Origin: Pseudomonadota bacterium
GTDB taxonomy: Bacteria; Pseudomonadota; Alphaproteobacteria; Acetobacterales; Acetobacteraceae
Assembly: GCA_021798375.1 (NCBI GenBank)
Contig: JAJZHU010000093.1
Span: forward strand, 1-8,354
Length of the DNA stretch: 8,354 nt
Direction: 5' to 3'
The notes below the pieces were generated by a model that made no database searches, had not been told where the DNA came from, and worked only from the letters and a program-made list of their open reading frames with translations. The position numbers and the translations under genes were made by a program. How positions within the stretch are numbered: position 1 is the stretch's first letter; every line of letters begins with the position of its first letter. Of this stretch, positions 6,414 through 8,354 are shown one piece after another.

Positions 6414-6908
6414 CTAAATCGACGGATTATGCGCCTTCCAAGCGGCAATGAATTCCGCTTCATTGCCGCCACCGGCGGGCGTGTTGTAAAAACGCTTCCA
6501 ATAGGCCGCCATGCCCGCCAATTCGCCCGCCGCGGGCAATGGCTCCTGCCCCACGATCTGACCCATGCGCCAATAATGCACACGGCACATCGCCGCCGCA
6601 TAGGCATCCTCGGTTTCAAGCAGCGCCGCCGCCGGCGCGCCGGGCGCCAGGCCCCGCAAGACCTTTGCGATCGCCGGATGATAGGTCAGGAAATTAACCC
6701 ATATATCGTCGTGCGTGGCCGGCTCCATCTGAAACAAGCCCAGCGCCGGACCGTTGTGCAACTGACGGCGATAAATCAAACCGCTTTCCTGCAGCGCGGT
6801 GCCCAGCAACAATTCCTCGGCTGCCTGCAGGCGATATTCATCCAGTGCCAACTGCCGCAACACCGGACCAATCGTCGCCCTCACAAAAATTTGCGGATTA
6901 TCCGACAT
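6414..6908 (-). CDS. Phage-type lysozyme/lytic transglycosylase-like protein
   Basis: The 164-residue protein carries signatures of the lysozyme-like fold. GTALQESGL (36-44) holds a probable catalytic Glu41 followed by Ser, as in SLT enzymes. GPALGLFQMEPATHDDIW (53-70) corresponds to the G-x-x-GLMQ...P-x-T motif. A later helical part contains AAAMCRVHYWR (104-114) and a tail YWKRFYNTPAGGG (136-148). Similar short proteins occur in phages and prophages, sometimes labelled phage structural protein P5, where they cut peptidoglycan. There is no signal peptide, so export would need a holin or another route. The start at 6908 has GGGAGG 5 nt upstream, overlapping the stop of the preceding membrane-protein gene, which gives tight coupling. 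The fold assignment is good; enzymatic activity is inferred. Confidence 0.78.
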   Translation of the reverse strand: MSDNPQIFVRATIGPVLRQLALDEYRLQAAEELLLGTALQESGLIYRRQLHNGPALGLFQMEPATHDDIWVNFLTYHPAIAKVLRGLAPGAPAAALLETEDAYAAAMCRVHYWRMGQIVGQEPLPAAGELAGMAAYWKRFYNTPAGGGNEAEFIAAWKAHNPSI

Positions 6909-6918
6909 ATCCGCCTCC

Positions 6919-7329
6919 CTATCGAATGGAAAAAGCGGCCGAGAATTTGTTCACCACATAAGGCGCGAACAAACTAACCCCACCCAGCAGATATTTGCTG
7001 AACTCGTCACTATGCGCCGGCGGATGCCCGGTTTCGGCCACTCCCCACAGCACAAATGCGCCAAATCCCAGGAACAGCGCCAAAATCGCCACCATGCCCA
7101 GAAAGGCGATCAATCGGCTGGTACTGGCCACCAACATGGTTTTGGTACCGCTGCCATCCGTCAGATCGGCTTCTTCAGACAGCGCCCCCGCCAACGACCA
7201 TTGCGGCGCCGCCCGCAACAGCCGCGCCACCGCCACCGCGAACGCAAGCAGGCCAAAATAGATAGACCCAATAACAGAATACACCACAATTTCCGGCGGC
7301 GCGATCCAACCAACCCCCAAATTTTCCAT
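6919..7329 (-). CDS. Small membrane protein, holin-like by context
   Basis: With the start at 7329 the protein has 136 residues. Two strong membrane segments are seen: about 14-37 (IVVYSVIGSIYFGLLAFAV) and about 72-97 (RLIAFLGMVAILALFLGFGA). A weaker hydrophobic segment lies at about 111-126, ending APYVVNKFSAAF. The loop at 42-70 is polar and acidic. ATG 7341 is in frame and would add four residues (MGNL), but it lacks a ribosome site; GGGG sits 6 nt before ATG 7329, so that start is preferred. The stop overlaps the ribosome site of the lysozyme-like gene 10 nt downstream. A small multi-pass protein coupled to a murein hydrolase recalls holin-endolysin pairs, but I do not recognise the family and the role is inference. 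Confidence 0.72.
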   Translation of the reverse strand: MENLGVGWIAPPEIVVYSVIGSIYFGLLAFAVAVARLLRAAPQWSLAGALSEEADLTDGSGTKTMLVASTSRLIAFLGMVAILALFLGFGAFVLWGVAETGHPPAHSDEFSKYLLGGVSLFAPYVVNKFSAAFSIR

Positions 7330-7380
7330 TAAATTCCCCATTAAAGACAGGCTTCATCTAAATTCTAAGCAAGAGATGTT

Positions 7381-7409
7381 TGTATAACTAACTTTTCGGA
7401 ACAAATCAA
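7381..7409 (-). promoter_or_regulatory. Sigma-70 type promoter for the membrane protein-lysozyme-glycosyltransferase cassette
   Basis: On the minus strand TTGATT (7409-7404) and TATACA (7386-7381) are separated by exactly 17 nt. They match TTGACA and TATAAT at four of six positions each. Predicted transcription would start near 7374, giving a leader of about 45 nt before ATG 7329. Confidence 0.6.
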
Positions 7410-7443
7410 GCGCAACCCGCCGGCAAACTCACCCGCGCGCCCC

Positions 7444-7470
7444 AAAACGCCGAAATTTAAAGAGTTCGGC
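7444..7470 (-). terminator. Intrinsic terminator after the MHS transporter gene
   Basis: Beginning 3 nt after the transporter stop, GCCGAA (7470-7465) pairs with TTCGGC (7454-7449) over a 10-nt loop on the minus strand. One G and then TTTT (7447-7444) follow. The T tract is short, so efficiency may be modest. It separates the transporter from the downstream cassette and its promoter. Confidence 0.6.
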
Positions 7471-7473
7471 CGT

Positions 7474-8354
7474 TTACCGCCGCTGCAACGACGACAAAGC
7501 CGCAAAGCTCACCAACGCCGCCAGGCACAGATATTCGCCCACCATCAACAACCCGCCACTGGTATGCACCAACCATTCCGCCAAAAACGGCGTCAACGCC
7601 CCGCCCAATATGCCGCCGGTATTGAATGTGATCGAAACCCCGGTGTAACGCACCTGCGGCGGGAACAGACTGGGCAACCACGCCCCCAACGGCCCATAGA
7701 CCAACCCCATAAAAAAGCCCGCCGTGCACAAATACGCCGCGATCACAGGCAACGAACCGCTGTCAAACGCCGGTGCGAACAACAGGCCCAGGACAAAGGT
7801 AAAGATACAACCAAGCAACAACACAAAGCGTGCATTGGTGCGATCCGCCAAAAAGCCGGCGAGAACGATCCCGAGCGCCATACCCAACGACGCAAGCATT
7901 TCCACCGCCAGGAATTGCTCGCGTCCATAGCCCAATGACTTGGTGGCATAGCCCAACGCAAACACCGATATCAGATAGAACAGCACAAAGGCCGCCACCA
8001 CCGCGAAAATGGCCGCAAACGTCTGCTTGGGATAATCGCGCAAGCACTCAAACAACGGCACCTTGGGCAACGGCCCGGCAGCCTGCATACGCTTGAAATC
8101 CGGAGTCTCGGTCAGCTTCAATCGCATCCACAGTCCCACAAACACCAGCACCGCACTGCCCAAAAACGGCAACCGCCAGCCCCAACGGATAAAATCATTC
8201 CCCGCCAGCCCATATCCCAGCAGCAAAAACACCCCAGTGGCAAAAAAGAATCCCACCGGCGCACCCAACGGCGGAAACATGCCGTAACGCGCCTTGAAAC
8301 CCACCGGGGCATTTTCGGTGGCCAACAACGCCGCCCCGCCCCATTCGCCGCCCA
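7474..8354 (-). CDS. MFS transporter, metabolite:H+ symporter (MHS) family, N-terminus beyond right edge
   Basis: The frame is open to the right edge; 292 residues are visible of a protein usually about 430-550 long. It opens with GGEWGGAALLATENAP, the signature loop of the MHS branch of the major facilitator superfamily (ProP, KgtP, ShiA relatives), followed by GAPVG. The family motif WRLPFLGS...LKLTETPDF follows one membrane segment later. About eight membrane segments can be seen, consistent with TM5-TM12. The half-repeat GFLADRTNARFVLLLG matches the MFS TM8-TM9 loop, and YGPLGAWLPSLFPPQVRYTG with FNTGGILGGALTPF are typical of TM10-TM11. It sits in the inner membrane and imports an organic acid, osmolyte or similar solute with protons; the substrate cannot be told. 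The C-terminus is short, without the coiled coil of ProP. A likely terminator follows. Confidence 0.9.
   Translation of the reverse strand, partial: GGEWGGAALLATENAPVGFKARYGMFPPLGAPVGFFFATGVFLLLGYGLAGNDFIRWGWRLPFLGSAVLVFVGLWMRLKLTETPDFKRMQAAGPLPKVPLFECLRDYPKQTFAAIFAVVAAFVLFYLISVFALGYATKSLGYGREQFLAVEMLASLGMALGIVLAGFLADRTNARFVLLLGCIFTFVLGLLFAPAFDSGSLPVIAAYLCTAGFFMGLVYGPLGAWLPSLFPPQVRYTGVSITFNTGGILGGALTPFLAEWLVHTSGGLLMVGEYLCLAALVSFAALSSLQRR

Noticed and set aside
5965..6417. 150-residue plus-strand frame opposite the glycosyltransferase gene
   Set aside because: The opposite frame holds the DxD motif and a good ribosome site. This frame has no domain-like pattern and is explained by codon bias on the other strand.
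6429..6977. 182-residue plus-strand frame opposite the lysozyme-like gene
   Set aside because: It is antisense to a gene with clear catalytic motifs, is very rich in Arg, Gln and His, has no recognisable motif and crosses two minus-strand genes.
7564..7938. 124-residue plus-strand frame opposite the transporter
   Set aside because: Gln/Arg/His-rich shadow of a gene with clear MHS motifs and membrane segments.

Overview
The window suggests an alphaproteobacterium. FlaF and FlbT, regulators of flagellin assembly and mRNA that are essentially confined to this class, sit directly beside a flagellin gene. G+C is moderate (mid-50s percent by eye). The set of flagellin, FlbT, FlaF, a DUF1217 protein and TPR proteins would fit the Rhodospirillales/Acetobacteraceae side of the class, but that placement is inference. 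Almost every gene is on the minus strand. No tRNA, rRNA, insertion sequence or CRISPR array was seen.

Region A (4652 down to 1) is a flagellin operon read leftward: flagellin, an intrinsic terminator, flbT (GTG start), flaF, a DUF1217 protein, a TPR plus methyltransferase protein, and a second TPR protein that runs off the left edge. Spacings are short (62, 15, 8 and 27 nt, then an 8-nt overlap), so transcription is probably continuous past the terminator. FlbT and FlaF would tune flagellin mRNA and secretion. The two TPR proteins look like flagellin-binding or flagellin-modifying factors, although no substrate can be read from the sequence.

Region B (4653 to about 5439) holds the flagellin upstream region, with three dyad-symmetric elements and a sigma-28-like -10 element. 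It also holds one short plus-strand ORF that resembles the N-terminal part of an alpha/beta-hydrolase-type protein and appears truncated. A GC hairpin flanked by A and T tracts forms a bidirectional terminator between this ORF and the next block.

Region C (5440 to 7409, minus strand) is a compact three-gene cassette: a small membrane protein, a phage-type lysozyme/transglycosylase-like protein and a galactosyltransferase-like glycosyltransferase. A good -35/-10 pair precedes it and the bidirectional terminator follows it. The membrane protein plus murein hydrolase recalls a phage lysis module, but no phage structural genes are visible.

Region D (7444 to 8354, minus strand) is the C-terminal two thirds of an MFS transporter of the metabolite:H+ symporter (MHS) type, cut by the right edge, followed by its own likely terminator.
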